Part shown: piece by piece, positions 55,901 through 64,000 of the stretch
Layout: the number at the start of each line of letters is the position of its first letter
Position numbering within the stretch: the first letter of the stretch is position 1
Assembly: GCA_934647195.1 (NCBI GenBank)
Contig: CAKUFD010000001.1
Location: 186,001-250,000 of the forward strand
Direction of reading: 5' to 3'
Origin: an uncultured Collinsella sp.
GTDB taxonomy: Bacteria; Actinomycetota; Coriobacteriia; Coriobacteriales; Coriobacteriaceae
Length of the DNA: 64,000 nucleotides
Notes under the pieces: model-generated
Seen by the model: the letters and a program-made list of their open reading frames with translations, nothing else
What the model was told of the DNA's origin: nothing
Databases searched by the model: none
Program-made: the position numbers and the translations under genes

Positions 55901-58900
55901 GGCGACGAGGGTTCGCACGCCTGGGTTAGCCACACGGGCGGCGGAAACATCAAGAGCGGCGACACCATCACCGTCACCTATTCTGCCCCCAAGACCGTGG
56001 GCCACGTGCGCTATGTCCAGGGCGACGATAACCTGTCGACCGGTGTTCTTGAGTACACCGTCGATGGCGCCAACTGGGTTAAGTGCGGCGACATCACCTC
56101 TGCCCTTGAGCAGGAGTTCGATTTCGAGAACGTCCAGATTCGCGGCATCCGTGTGCGCGCGACCGAGGACACCGCCAAGTGGTGGAAGCTCTGCGAGATC
56201 GCTACCTCCAAGGGCAAGGAAGCAAGCACCGGCACCATTCGTTCCGACATCTCGGGCGTGAGCCTCAAGGCCACGGGCGAGGACGGTCTCGTCAAGCTGT
56301 CCGACGATACCGTTTCCTTTGGCGCCAATAACTATCTGGCAGTTGATCTGGGTGCTGTGCGCAACGGCGTTTCCATCAACACCGACGATATGACGCTTCC
56401 CGCCGATGCCAAGGTGGTGTACTCGCAAAACGCGCTCGAGTGGCTTGACTACGAAAGCGCCAAGAAGCCCGTCCAGGCTCGTTTCGTGGGCATCAAGGCG
56501 TCTGCTGCGTGCGATGTGCCGTTCACCAATTTCTCTGCGAGCTACAAGACGGTCAAGGCTCCCTCCTATGTAAAGGGCGACCTGGGTAACTTTGACGCTT
56601 CGAAGATCTTCGACGGCGACCTGTCCACTACCTTTAAGAACACCCAGGGTGCCACCGAGGGCAGCACGATCGTGTTTGACCTTGGCCAGGAGCGCACGAT
56701 TAACTCCGTTGCATACTATGTGCCCGAGACCACGTACGACTTCATCCGCAAGGGTGTTATCGAGGTTGCCGACAGCCCGGATGCTGCCGATAGCGAGTGG
56801 ACCGAGGTCCTCAAGATCAACAGCGATGATGCGACGATCGAGAATACCTTCAATAGCGATACCGCCAAGACCGCAGCCTGGCTCACGCATGACACCAAGA
56901 ACCCGGGCAACATGTATACCGCCAACCCCAAGACCGATGTCACCGCTACTAACGATAGCGATCCCAACGGTACCGAGAAGCTCAACGTGACCGGTCGCTA
57001 TATGCGCATTCGCTTTACCGCGACCTATACGTATCGCTGGGTCGAGATCGGTGAGATTCGCATCAACGACGGCGAGTATGTGACCACCTACGGCGATGCC
57101 GACTTTGACTCTTCGAGCACCGAGGTCGAGGGAAAGACCCCTGCCAACCTGGCCGATGGCGACACCAAGACCGCATGGCAGCCGCAGGACAACAAGGGCA
57201 CCCTGGTGTACCACGTTTCCGAGCCCATTGCCGAAGGCGGCAAGGTGTACTCTGGCGTGCGCATCGTCTCTGCCGGTACTCCTTCTAACGCCAAGGTGAC
57301 CGCAACGGTCTATACCGATGCTGCCTATAGCAAGACCTCCGAGGTCGAGCTCGGCACGCTCAACCAGCCCGTGAGCGAGTTCAGCTTCGGCACGCTCGTT
57401 CGTGCCGCCGGCACCACCTTCTCTGCCGTGAAGGGCATCACGGTTTCCTGGGACGGTACCGCCCCGCAGATCGCCGAGTTCTTCTTGATCGAAGACGCCG
57501 GTCCCGCCGATACCACGGCGCTCCAGGCTGCTATCGGTGAGCTCGACGGCAAGGACGTGAGCGGTTGGACCAAGTCGACCGCCGACGCCTTCAACAAGGC
57601 TCTTGCCACTGCAAAGGAGACGCTCGCCAACACTCAGGCCACCCAGACGACAGTCGACTCCGTGACCGCTGCCTTGAGGTCTGCCAACGCCGCCGGTGTT
57701 GAGAAGTATGCGGGCGAGGCCCTTCCCAAGAAGGTTTCCAACGACGATGGCCAGTACACCGTTGCGAGCTATCAGGCATATGCAGATGCGTATACCGAGG
57801 CCGAGCAGGCGTTTGCCAATCCCGACGAACTTGCCAAGGCCGATGGCGAGGCTCTGCTTGCCGAGGTCGAGGCCAAGCAGGCTGCCCTGGCATATGACCA
57901 GAGCGCTCAGCAGCGCGCCGAGGTGGCCCTTGCCGACGCCAAGCTGCTGTACGGCGAGGCCGACGCCGCCGCCGATAAGTACACGACCGACAGTGCCGCC
58001 GCTTATCGCGATGCACTGAGCGCGCTCGAGAATCTGATTGCCGACACCAAGGCCACGCCGGCTCAGCTCAAGGCTGCGCAGACGGCACTCGAGGACGCCG
58101 AGGGTAAGCTGGTCGACGCCAGCGAGCTCAGGGCCGCCCGCGGCGAGTTCCAGAAGACCAACGGCAAACTCTACACCGAGGAGTCTTACAACACGTATAA
58201 GGCTGCCTACGACGAGTCTGACGCTGCGCTCAAGAACGGTACCGCCGAGCAGGTTGCTGCTGCAACTACCAAGCTCAACGACGCCAAGGCGGGTCTTGTC
58301 CTGCGCGAGGCAGTTGATCTGAACAAGGTCATCGCCGAGGCCGAGAAGCTCGACGAGGCGGATTACACCGAGGCGAGCTGGGCACCTCTGGCTGCTGCTA
58401 TTGAGGCTGCCAAGGCTCCGCACGATGCGGCCAACGACGCCGACCTGGCCCAGGCTATCACCGATGCCAAGGCAGCGCTGGTCAACGTCAAGGCCCTCAA
58501 GGCCGACATCGCTTCTGCCAAGAACGCTTCTGCCGAGGAGTACACCGAGGATTCGATGGCTCAGCTCAACGCTGCTCTCGCCGAGGCCGAGGAAGTCCTC
58601 AAGAATGGCTCCGCCGACGATGTCGCCGCCGCGCGCACCAAGATTGCCGAGGCTCTGAAGGGTCTCGTAAACGTGAGCGCCCTCAAGGACGCTATCGCTA
58701 AGGCCGAGAACCTGGATACCACCAACGGTACCGATGAGCAGAAGGCGCAGCTCGCAGACGCTATCGCTGCCGCCAAGGATCTGCTTAAGAGCGGTTCTGC
58801 CAACGATGTCGCCGCTGCTCTCGAGTCGCTCAACACGGCTATGGGTGCCTTTGGTGGTTCGGGCACGGTCAAGCCCGGTCAGCCCGGCACGGGTAGCGGC

Positions 58901-59047
58901 AACCAGCAGGGAGGCTCTGGCCAGAACAAGCCTGGCAAGCCTTCGAATGGTTCCAGCCTGCCGGGCACCGGCGACGTGTCGCTGATCGCTCCGATGGTCC
59001 TTGCTGGCCTCGGTGCCGCGGCTCTCTACCGTTCGCGCCGCCGTTAA
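52958..59047 (+). CDS. Cell-wall-anchored GH84 beta-N-acetylglucosaminidase
   Basis: A 2029-aa secreted hexosaminidase, the longest gene here. Signal peptide ~1-31 (MKKRMIAKLLAVAAVMLACL). Residues ~36-185 are the N-terminal alpha/beta domain; the GH84 barrel (~190-480) has GFIEGYYGNPWS from residue 197 and the catalytic Asp pair D312-D313 in SILADDAGDQG, as in clostridial NagJ. A helical segment, about five CBM32/discoidin-like domains (~660-1480) and six or so FIVAR-like helical repeats (~1500-1960) follow. The canonical sorting signal LPGTGD starts at 2001. It begins 43 bp after the GH20 gene with no terminator between, so those two are an operon. Confidence 0.9.
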   Translation: MKKRMIAKLLAVAAVMLACLGGLAPFSAYADDAAAEYKLYPTPHSMVYGDGAQTLRNKASVLTESGIDADTISRLDEALALKGITAKNVDAVPSKSTVTTVLVGVKGSGGAVDTYVDQLVQDGKLSYTDGLFDHNDSYVLASLPSDGTEPDRVIVLGKTTDAAYYGLTTLYQILQQTPDAKLRTFTMSDYADVVTRGFIEGYYGNPWSTEDRVNLMEWGGYYKLNAYVYAPKDDPKHNAKWRELYTEEELTEKIEPLAKAGNTSKCRFVFALHPFMYNPITSSNYDSSVAILKEKFTQVMDHGVRQISILADDAGDQGSALYTRLCNDMTDWLHEKQTEKNADGTLKYPGLKDTLIFCPVNYMGWGESWYSNLPKTVQVINTGGRVWGKVDNNFTSSFTNNSGVAPFMWINWPCTDNSKSTLSMGGYENALGTDVQPGKVQGVVLNPMQQSEPSKAGIFMNADFSWNLWTSQEHADQTWEDSFSYIDHNSPIATKGSDALRELSRHMKRYTGGGVVFESRESANIKSELQAFQGKITSGSVTAQDCDDMIALFTNLQKAAKTYRSNAGNKDMLDQIVYWVDTWDDVTRGAIAELQALKADLAGDSSQMLSKYSEGSDALAASRKHGFHYVDHTEYATVGNAYIMPMINALDGYLAQRATIAANPNADTTQFVTSRTDTPEGKTENVFDGKATTGVVYKNPNKLTAGTYFGMIKSKPFDLTNVTFIQGNGADYMQHAKLQTYDGKNWNDVEGQSDLTGTTVTVTGLDIKGVYGVRLIATQDNSSDAWPTIYEIHVNKEEQTPEGQPVAGTVTIDGQVLAGQSLSNVNDGNASTYAHLQYKKVNAGDPEYDIRDTTQPGATVTLTFTKTSEVDTFTFVQAARNGNEPTSGDGINAGVLEYQNEAGTWIKAGDIDGTATQTITLPSAVKAKAVRVKNSTATTSWWKVFELSATKGAASEAEPTATVTSEGVEVYRDYALSRVVDGDEGSHAWVSHTGGGNIKSGDTITVTYSAPKTVGHVRYVQGDDNLSTGVLEYTVDGANWVKCGDITSALEQEFDFENVQIRGIRVRATEDTAKWWKLCEIATSKGKEASTGTIRSDISGVSLKATGEDGLVKLSDDTVSFGANNYLAVDLGAVRNGVSINTDDMTLPADAKVVYSQNALEWLDYESAKKPVQARFVGIKASAACDVPFTNFSASYKTVKAPSYVKGDLGNFDASKIFDGDLSTTFKNTQGATEGSTIVFDLGQERTINSVAYYVPETTYDFIRKGVIEVADSPDAADSEWTEVLKINSDDATIENTFNSDTAKTAAWLTHDTKNPGNMYTANPKTDVTATNDSDPNGTEKLNVTGRYMRIRFTATYTYRWVEIGEIRINDGEYVTTYGDADFDSSSTEVEGKTPANLADGDTKTAWQPQDNKGTLVYHVSEPIAEGGKVYSGVRIVSAGTPSNAKVTATVYTDAAYSKTSEVELGTLNQPVSEFSFGTLVRAAGTTFSAVKGITVSWDGTAPQIAEFFLIEDAGPADTTALQAAIGELDGKDVSGWTKSTADAFNKALATAKETLANTQATQTTVDSVTAALRSANAAGVEKYAGEALPKKVSNDDGQYTVASYQAYADAYTEAEQAFANPDELAKADGEALLAEVEAKQAALAYDQSAQQRAEVALADAKLLYGEADAAADKYTTDSAAAYRDALSALENLIADTKATPAQLKAAQTALEDAEGKLVDASELRAARGEFQKTNGKLYTEESYNTYKAAYDESDAALKNGTAEQVAAATTKLNDAKAGLVLREAVDLNKVIAEAEKLDEADYTEASWAPLAAAIEAAKAPHDAANDADLAQAITDAKAALVNVKALKADIASAKNASAEEYTEDSMAQLNAALAEAEEVLKNGSADDVAAARTKIAEALKGLVNVSALKDAIAKAENLDTTNGTDEQKAQLADAIAAAKDLLKSGSANDVAAALESLNTAMGAFGGSGTVKPGQPGTGSGNQQGGSGQNKPGKPSNGSSLPGTGDVSLIAPMVLAGLGAAALYRSRRR

Positions 59048-59058
59048 CGGCATCTGCC

Positions 59059-59094
59059 GGGGCGGGCTTGATGTATGCAAGCCCGCCCCCTTTT
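59059..59094 (+). terminator. Terminator between GH84 and GH29 genes
   Basis: Perfect 12-bp stem GGGGCGGGCTTG (59059-59070) / CAAGCCCGCCCC (59078-59089) then CTTTT. Confidence 0.88.
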
Positions 59095-59155
59095 ACTGTT
59101 ATGGGGTGGGTGCACCGGTGCCCGCCCTGATATTCAAAATCCGGAGGGGGAAGAC

Positions 59156-62100
59156 ATGTTCAAACACGTAGGAAGCTTAAGGAGGGCGGGAGTCCGAGCG
59201 CTATTGTCTGCAGCGCTGCTTTTTGCAGCGGTAGGACCGCTTGCAGCGACGCCCGCGCCCGCGTTTGCCGCTGATGCGCCTCAGCAAAATGCTGTTGTGC
59301 CCAGCAGCGCACAGTACGCGTATCAAAAAGACGAGCTCGCGGCGTTTTGCCACTTTGGTCCCAACACGTTCAACGAGATCGAGTGGGGCGAGCATTACGG
59401 CAATAAGGCTCCGAGCGAGATTTTTACGCTCTCGGAGGACTTCGACGCCGATAACTACGTCAAGACCATCAAGGAAGCTGGCTTTACGAGGCTTGTCGTA
59501 ACTGCCAAGCATCACGATGGCTTTTGCATCTGGCAGTCCGATCTGACCGAGTACGACATGGGTGGCGTCACCCAGTACAAGGACGGCAAGGGTGATATCC
59601 TCGCCGAGCTTTCGGCTGCCTGCACCAAGTATGACCTTGATATGGGCCTATATCTCTCGCCCTGGGATATCCACGATGCTTCGTACGGCTATTCCGATGG
59701 CGAGGATTCTGGTATCGGTACCTCGACCGATCCCAAGGTCAACTACAACTACTATTACGATGGTCAGCTCAGGGAGATCTTGGGCAATAAGAAGTACGGC
59801 AACAACGGCAAGTTCGTTGAGGTCTGGATGGATGGCGCCAAGGGTTCCGGTGCCAATGCCCAGGTCTATGACTTCCAGCGCTGGTACAACACCATCAAGG
59901 AGCTCCAGACCGAGGATTGCCTGATCTTTCAGGGCGGTACCTTTGCAGGTATCCGTTGGATCGGCAACGAGAACGGCCTTGCGCACGACACCACCTGGGG
60001 TCCGTGCAAGATCGATTCCAGCTCCGACAACGGTTTTAACACCAATCTGAGCGGTGGCTACAGCAAGGGCTTCCCCGATGGCGATAAGTGGCTCGTTCCC
60101 GAGGCCGATGCTCGCATTACCTCCGGTTGGTTCTGGGGTACGACCAAGAATACGCCTAAGACGCTCACCGAGCTGGGCAATATGTATTTCCAGTCTGTCG
60201 GCCACGGCGCTCCGCTGCTGCTGAACGTGCCTCCCAACAATAAGGGCAAGCTCGATCCCGCCATTGCCGACCGCGTTCGCGAGTTTGGCCAGAACGTCAA
60301 GGATTCGTTCAAGGACGACCTGACGCGTGCTAACGACAACGGCCGTGTTGCCGCTACGGCCGAGGCCAGCAGCACCTGGAACGACAACGAGGATTACGGT
60401 GCCTCCAAGGTTTTGGACGGCAAGGACGATACGTACTGGTGCGCCAAGAGCGCTACCGATCAGACGCTTACCGTCAAGCTGCCCACGCCCACGACATTCG
60501 ATATCGTCTCCATCGAGGAGGCCATCCAAAACGGCCAGCGCATCTCCAGCTTTACGGTGTCTTACCAGGAGAGCGACGGCACGTGGACCGATTTTGGCAG
60601 CGGCGGCACGATTGGCGCCAAGCGCCTGGTCCGCGGCACTGCGGTGACCGCCACGGCTGTCAAGATCAAGTTCAACACCTACAACTTTAGCGACCAAAAC
60701 GTTCGCCTTCCGCAGATTTCCGAGGTTGGCCTGTTCAAGGCATCCCGCGGTTTTGAGAAGCCGGCCCCGCTGCCCGAGGGCATGACCGGTATCGATAACA
60801 CCGAGATGACCCAGACCGGCAACTGGAACGCCGAGAAGATCGACGGCTGCTTTAAGGGCACGAGCATGTGGACCACGCAGTCGGGCGCCACGGCTTCCTT
60901 TAGCTTCACGGGCACCAAGTTTGCCATCGTGGGTACCAAGGACCCCAACCACAGCACGTTCACCGTCTCCATCGACGGCGGTGCGTCCCAGACGGTCGAT
61001 ACGCACGACTCCGTTCGCACGGTTCCGGCGCTGCTTTTTGAGTCCGATACGCTCGACGCTGGTACGCATAACGTCGTCATTAAGGCTACGGGTACCGTCG
61101 GCATCGATGCTGCCGCCTATCTGAATAACGATGGCGCCGGCATGTTCGACTTCACCGAGACCAACGTCACCATGGACGAGGACAGCACTCACACCTTTAC
61201 CATCCGTCGTACCGGCGGCTCCAAGGGTTCTGTAACGCTTGTTGTTCAGCCCGAGCCCGGCTCCGCTATCCAGGACAACTTCGACACTGCGCCGCAGGAG
61301 GTCACCTTCGCAGAAGGCGAGACTGAGAAACAGGTTGATATCAAGACCCGTCGCGTCGTTACCGGCTCTGCTGCCGATGGCGACAAGCAGTTCTCGGTTT
61401 CTCTTGCCGTAAAGTCCGGTAAGGGCGCCGTCATTGGCTATCACGGCGTAGCAGACGTCACCATCACCGATCTTGACGCGGCATGCAATGCACTCATCAC
61501 CCGAGCTAATGCGCTGGATACGGCCAACTTCAACGCCGATTCCGTGGCCGAGCTGAACGCTGCCATCGAGGCCGCTCGTAACGCCGCCGACAACGGCGAC
61601 GTCAAGGGCACCGAGGTGCGAGCTGCCATGAAGGCTCTGCAGGCCGCCATGGACAACCTTTCGTTTGCCTTCCCAACTGAGGAGGGCAAGACCGTGACGA
61701 TTGAGGCCGAGCACGGCACCTTGCTTGACGACCACTCGAACGACAGGGATCAGTGGGGTGGCAACTACCCTATGGAGATCGTTGATTTTGAGGGTGCAAG
61801 CGGCGGTAAGATCGTGAACGCTATCAACAATGGCGACGCTGTGTCCTATCGCGTGAATGTTAAGCGTGCCGGTACCTACAGCGTGACGCTCACGTACTCT
61901 TCGGGCTCTGCATCTAACGCAATCAAGCTTTCCGATGACAGCGACGTGTTCAAGGCCATCGACTCTGTCTCCGCCGGTCATACGAATCCGCGCGAGCTCA
62001 AGACCGTGACGTTTGACCTCGTTGCCAAGAAGGCTGGAACCACCACCCTTACAGTTGGTACTCCCGGCTCTGCCTCTGCTCCGCGTCTAGACAAGTTCGA

Positions 62101-63667
62101 CATCACGTTGAAGAAGGCCGTTGCCGATAAGGCCGAGCTCAAGAAGGCCGTCGATAAGGCTGACGAGCTGAATGCCGAGGATTACTCGACTGAGACCTGG
62201 AGCAACTTCCAGGCTGCTCTTACTGCAGCTCAGGGTGTGCTCGATAACGAGGACGCAACTCAGACCCAGGTCAATGATGCCCTCAAGGCTCTCAATGATG
62301 CTCGCGATGCCCTTGCTGAGGCCCCTGCCTTCGCTTTCCCCACCAAGTCGGGCGAGACCGTGACGATCGAGGCCGAAGACGGCACGATGGTCGACGACCA
62401 CTCGAACGATACCGACCAGTGGGGCAACACGTATCCCATGACGGTCATGAACCTCAATGGCGCAAGCGGCGGCAAGGTTGTGGACGCTATCATGAACGGT
62501 GATGCCATCTCCTACCGCGTAAAGGTCGAACGCCCCGGTACCTATAGCGTCAAGCTTACGTACGCCTCTGGTTCTGAGGCCAACGCTGTCAAGCTGAGCG
62601 ACAACGGTGGCGTGTTCGAGGCTGTTGATTCGGTCAGTGCTGGCGGCGCGAATCCGACTGAGCTCAAGACCGTGACGTTTGACCTCGTTGCCAAGAAGGC
62701 TGGGACCACCATTCTTACGGTTGGTACCCCCGCCAACGCTGACGCTCCTCGACTCGATAAGTTCGACATCACGCTGAACGCACCTGTTGTCGACAAGACC
62801 GAGCTCCAGAAGGCCGTCGACGACGCCGCCGAGCTGGCCGAGGACGACTACACCGCCGAGACCTGGGCCGGCTTCGCCTCCGCCCTCGATGCTGCCCGCG
62901 GCGTGCTCGCTGCCGACGATGCGACCCAGGACCAGGTCAACGACGCCCTCAAGGCCCTGACCGACGCCCGAGCCGCTCTCGCCGAGAAGCCCGTCGTTCC
63001 CGCCGTCGACAAGACCGAGCTGCAGAAGGCCGTCGACGAGGCTGCCAAGCTCGCCGAGGACGACTACACCGCCGAGACCTGGGCAGGCTTCGCCTCCGCT
63101 CTCGACGCCGCCCGCGGCGTGCTCGCTGCCGACGACGCGACCCAGGACCAGGTCAACGACGCCCTCAAGGCCCTGACCGACGCCCGAGCGGCTCTCGCCG
63201 AGAAGCCCGTCGCGCCCGTCGTCGACAAGACCGAGCTGCAAAAGGCCGTCGACGAGGCTACCAAGCTGGCCGAGGACGACTACACTGCCGACTCTTGGAA
63301 GCCTTTCGAGGCTGCCCTCAACGATGCGCGCGAGGTGCTCGCTGCCGACGACGCCACCCAGGACCAGGTCAACGACGCCCTCAAGGCCCTGACCGACGCC
63401 CGCGCCGGCCTCAAGAAACCCGAGGTCAAGCCGAACCCCGACAAGCCCAATCCGGATCAGCCCGGTAGCGGTGAGCAGGGTGGAAATGGCAACCAGGGCA
63501 ACACCGGCACCAAGCCTTCGGGCAACGGCAAGCCTTCTGCCTCTTCCAAGAAGGATCTTCCCAAGACCGGCGATGTTTCGCTTCTGGGCGCAGCAATCGC
63601 TGGTACCTCTGGCGTGGCTGCTCTTGGAGCGGCTCGCGTGATCGCTTCTAAGCGTCGCCGTCGATAG
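59156..63667 (+). CDS. Cell-wall-anchored GH29 alpha-L-fucosidase
   Basis: A 1503-aa secreted enzyme, likely of the alpha-1,3/1,4-specific GH29 subfamily (compare bifidobacterial AfcB). Signal peptide ~1-38. The GH29 barrel (~45-375) has HFGPNTFNEIEWGEHYGNKA, AKHHDGFCIWQSDLTEYD, SPWDIHD and the nucleophile D226 in EVWMDGAKGSG. Next are a CBM32-like domain (~385-520), a beta-sandwich glycan-binding-like domain, a Calx-beta-like unit, FIVAR helices and two CBM6/35-like domains (TVTIEAE blocks). Three near-identical FIVAR repeats, a PNPDKP linker and the sorting signal LPKTGD (from 1468) end the protein. ATG 59156 follows GGAGGGGG. It complements the 1,2-fucosidase at 13118. Confidence 0.92.
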   Translation: MFKHVGSLRRAGVRALLSAALLFAAVGPLAATPAPAFAADAPQQNAVVPSSAQYAYQKDELAAFCHFGPNTFNEIEWGEHYGNKAPSEIFTLSEDFDADNYVKTIKEAGFTRLVVTAKHHDGFCIWQSDLTEYDMGGVTQYKDGKGDILAELSAACTKYDLDMGLYLSPWDIHDASYGYSDGEDSGIGTSTDPKVNYNYYYDGQLREILGNKKYGNNGKFVEVWMDGAKGSGANAQVYDFQRWYNTIKELQTEDCLIFQGGTFAGIRWIGNENGLAHDTTWGPCKIDSSSDNGFNTNLSGGYSKGFPDGDKWLVPEADARITSGWFWGTTKNTPKTLTELGNMYFQSVGHGAPLLLNVPPNNKGKLDPAIADRVREFGQNVKDSFKDDLTRANDNGRVAATAEASSTWNDNEDYGASKVLDGKDDTYWCAKSATDQTLTVKLPTPTTFDIVSIEEAIQNGQRISSFTVSYQESDGTWTDFGSGGTIGAKRLVRGTAVTATAVKIKFNTYNFSDQNVRLPQISEVGLFKASRGFEKPAPLPEGMTGIDNTEMTQTGNWNAEKIDGCFKGTSMWTTQSGATASFSFTGTKFAIVGTKDPNHSTFTVSIDGGASQTVDTHDSVRTVPALLFESDTLDAGTHNVVIKATGTVGIDAAAYLNNDGAGMFDFTETNVTMDEDSTHTFTIRRTGGSKGSVTLVVQPEPGSAIQDNFDTAPQEVTFAEGETEKQVDIKTRRVVTGSAADGDKQFSVSLAVKSGKGAVIGYHGVADVTITDLDAACNALITRANALDTANFNADSVAELNAAIEAARNAADNGDVKGTEVRAAMKALQAAMDNLSFAFPTEEGKTVTIEAEHGTLLDDHSNDRDQWGGNYPMEIVDFEGASGGKIVNAINNGDAVSYRVNVKRAGTYSVTLTYSSGSASNAIKLSDDSDVFKAIDSVSAGHTNPRELKTVTFDLVAKKAGTTTLTVGTPGSASAPRLDKFDITLKKAVADKAELKKAVDKADELNAEDYSTETWSNFQAALTAAQGVLDNEDATQTQVNDALKALNDARDALAEAPAFAFPTKSGETVTIEAEDGTMVDDHSNDTDQWGNTYPMTVMNLNGASGGKVVDAIMNGDAISYRVKVERPGTYSVKLTYASGSEANAVKLSDNGGVFEAVDSVSAGGANPTELKTVTFDLVAKKAGTTILTVGTPANADAPRLDKFDITLNAPVVDKTELQKAVDDAAELAEDDYTAETWAGFASALDAARGVLAADDATQDQVNDALKALTDARAALAEKPVVPAVDKTELQKAVDEAAKLAEDDYTAETWAGFASALDAARGVLAADDATQDQVNDALKALTDARAALAEKPVAPVVDKTELQKAVDEATKLAEDDYTADSWKPFEAALNDAREVLAADDATQDQVNDALKALTDARAGLKKPEVKPNPDKPNPDQPGSGEQGGNGNQGNTGTKPSGNGKPSASSKKDLPKTGDVSLLGAAIAGTSGVAALGAARVIASKRRRR
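62786..63416 (+). repeat. Three tandem 216-bp repeats encoding FIVAR domains
   Basis: Units begin near 62792, 63008 and 63224, an exact 216-bp (72-residue) period, each encoding [10 protein letters not shown] followed by LAEDDYTA and ending ALKALTDARA. Units 1 and 2 are almost identical in DNA and the third is diverged in the middle (DSWKPFEAALNDAREV), indicating recent duplication inside the GH29 gene. Confidence 0.9.
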
Positions 63668-63715
63668 TTAAGATCGCGGCTCAAAAATTAGGCGTTCCAG
63701 CTGGACGCCACAGTG

Positions 63716-63753
63716 ACGGCGAGGACTCGTGTATAAACGCGGGTTCTCGCCGT
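63716..63753 (+). terminator. Hairpin after the GH29 gene
   Basis: ACGGCGAGGAC (63716-63726) pairs with GTTCTCGCCGT (63743-63753) over 11 bp with one G-U. A smaller near-palindrome GGCGTTCCAGCTGGACGCC is at 63691-63709. The T tail is poor. The rest of the gap to purE shows only a TATACT -10-like hexamer (63827-63832). Confidence 0.5.
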
Positions 63754-63895
63754 TGTATAACGGACGCTTTCATGGGACTGATTGGGGAAAAGCTACGGCA
63801 ATCCGCCCGTTATCGTCTGGCGCGTCTATACTGAACACGTTGTAGTTAAGGAGCGCGGGCACCCGCGCAGCCGCTCTCAATCTGGAGGCATTCAT

Positions 63896-64000
63896 ATGGC
63901 AGAGAAAACGCCCGTTGTCGGCATCATCATGGGTTCCAAGTCCGATCTTCCTACCATGGAGGGGTGCACTGCGGAGCTTGAGCGCCTGGGCGTTCCGTAT
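63896..64000 (+). CDS. purE: N5-carboxyaminoimidazole ribonucleotide mutase, truncated by window edge
   Basis: The first 35 codons read MAEKTPVVGIIMGSKSDLPT then MEGCTAELERLGVPY, the PurE N-terminus with the G-S-x-S-D substrate-binding loop. PurE acts in purine synthesis between PurK and PurC. TCTGGAGG precedes the ATG. The gene continues past 64000. Confidence 0.95.
   Translation, partial: MAEKTPVVGIIMGSKSDLPTMEGCTAELERLGVPY

Noticed and set aside
55448..59080. 1210-codon antisense frame over the GH84 gene
   Set aside because: Shadow frame; the repetitive composition reflects the FIVAR repeats on the sense strand.

Overview
This window is the chromosomal replication-origin region of a GC-rich Actinomycetota bacterium. 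Gene order (rnpA-rpmH divergent from dnaA-dnaN-recF-dciA-gyrB-gyrA-tRNA-Ile-tRNA-Ala) and the many LPXTG-type secreted glycosidases suggest class Coriobacteriia, most likely Collinsella or a close relative. That assignment is an inference from synteny and protein style; no database search was run.

Layout. 1-386: minus-strand rpmH and truncated rnpA. 387-733: origin-like intergenic DNA with DnaA-box-like TTTTCAACA sites and a helically phased TTTTC array. 734-6629: a predicted ATPase/winged-helix protein overlapping dnaA, then dnaN, recF and the helicase-loader-type gene dciA. 6744-11710: gyrB and gyrA. 11819-13117: a DUF151 nuclease, tRNA-Ile, tRNA-Ala and a three-hairpin GC-rich element. 13118-18157: a giant wall-anchored GH95 fucosidase. 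18421-21397: a membrane J-domain protein, an unknown protein and typA. 21465-21771: short inverted and tandem repeats. 21772-23838 (minus): a secreted beta-helix/membrane protein and a TRIC-type channel. 24010-24475: two tRNA-Ser genes and a second copy of the three-hairpin element. 24495-28255: a thioesterase and rpsF-ssb-rpsR-DUF2232-rplI. 28368-29262: an ATPase relic and an AT-rich stretch rich in DnaA-box-like and YGCAGGT motifs. 29263-42073: dnaB, purA, purD, a Nudix hydrolase, an ABC exporter, an unknown membrane protein, carA and carB. 42663-63667: four consecutive giant sortase-anchored glycosidases (GH2, GH20, GH84, GH29). 63896-64000: start of purE.

How it fits together. The first third holds initiation (DnaA, clamp, DciA) and topology (gyrase) genes, and the replicative helicase gene dnaB lies 26 kb downstream with the same DnaA-box variant in its upstream region. 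The purine genes (purA, purD, purE) and carbamoyl-phosphate synthase are housekeeping genes. The five glycosidases (GH95, GH2, GH20, GH84, GH29) each carry an N-terminal signal peptide, carbohydrate-binding modules, a low-complexity wall-spanning linker and a C-terminal sorting signal. Together they could strip fucose, lacto-N-biose, galactose and GlcNAc from milk oligosaccharides or mucin O-glycans at the cell surface. No sortase, sugar transporter or intracellular lacto-N-biose pathway is in the window.

The most unusual items are the HATPase / prion-like linker / winged-helix protein translationally coupled to dnaA, the phased T-tract array at the origin, and a covarying three-hairpin element that follows tRNA genes and begins with an inverted copy of the adjacent tRNA 3' end.
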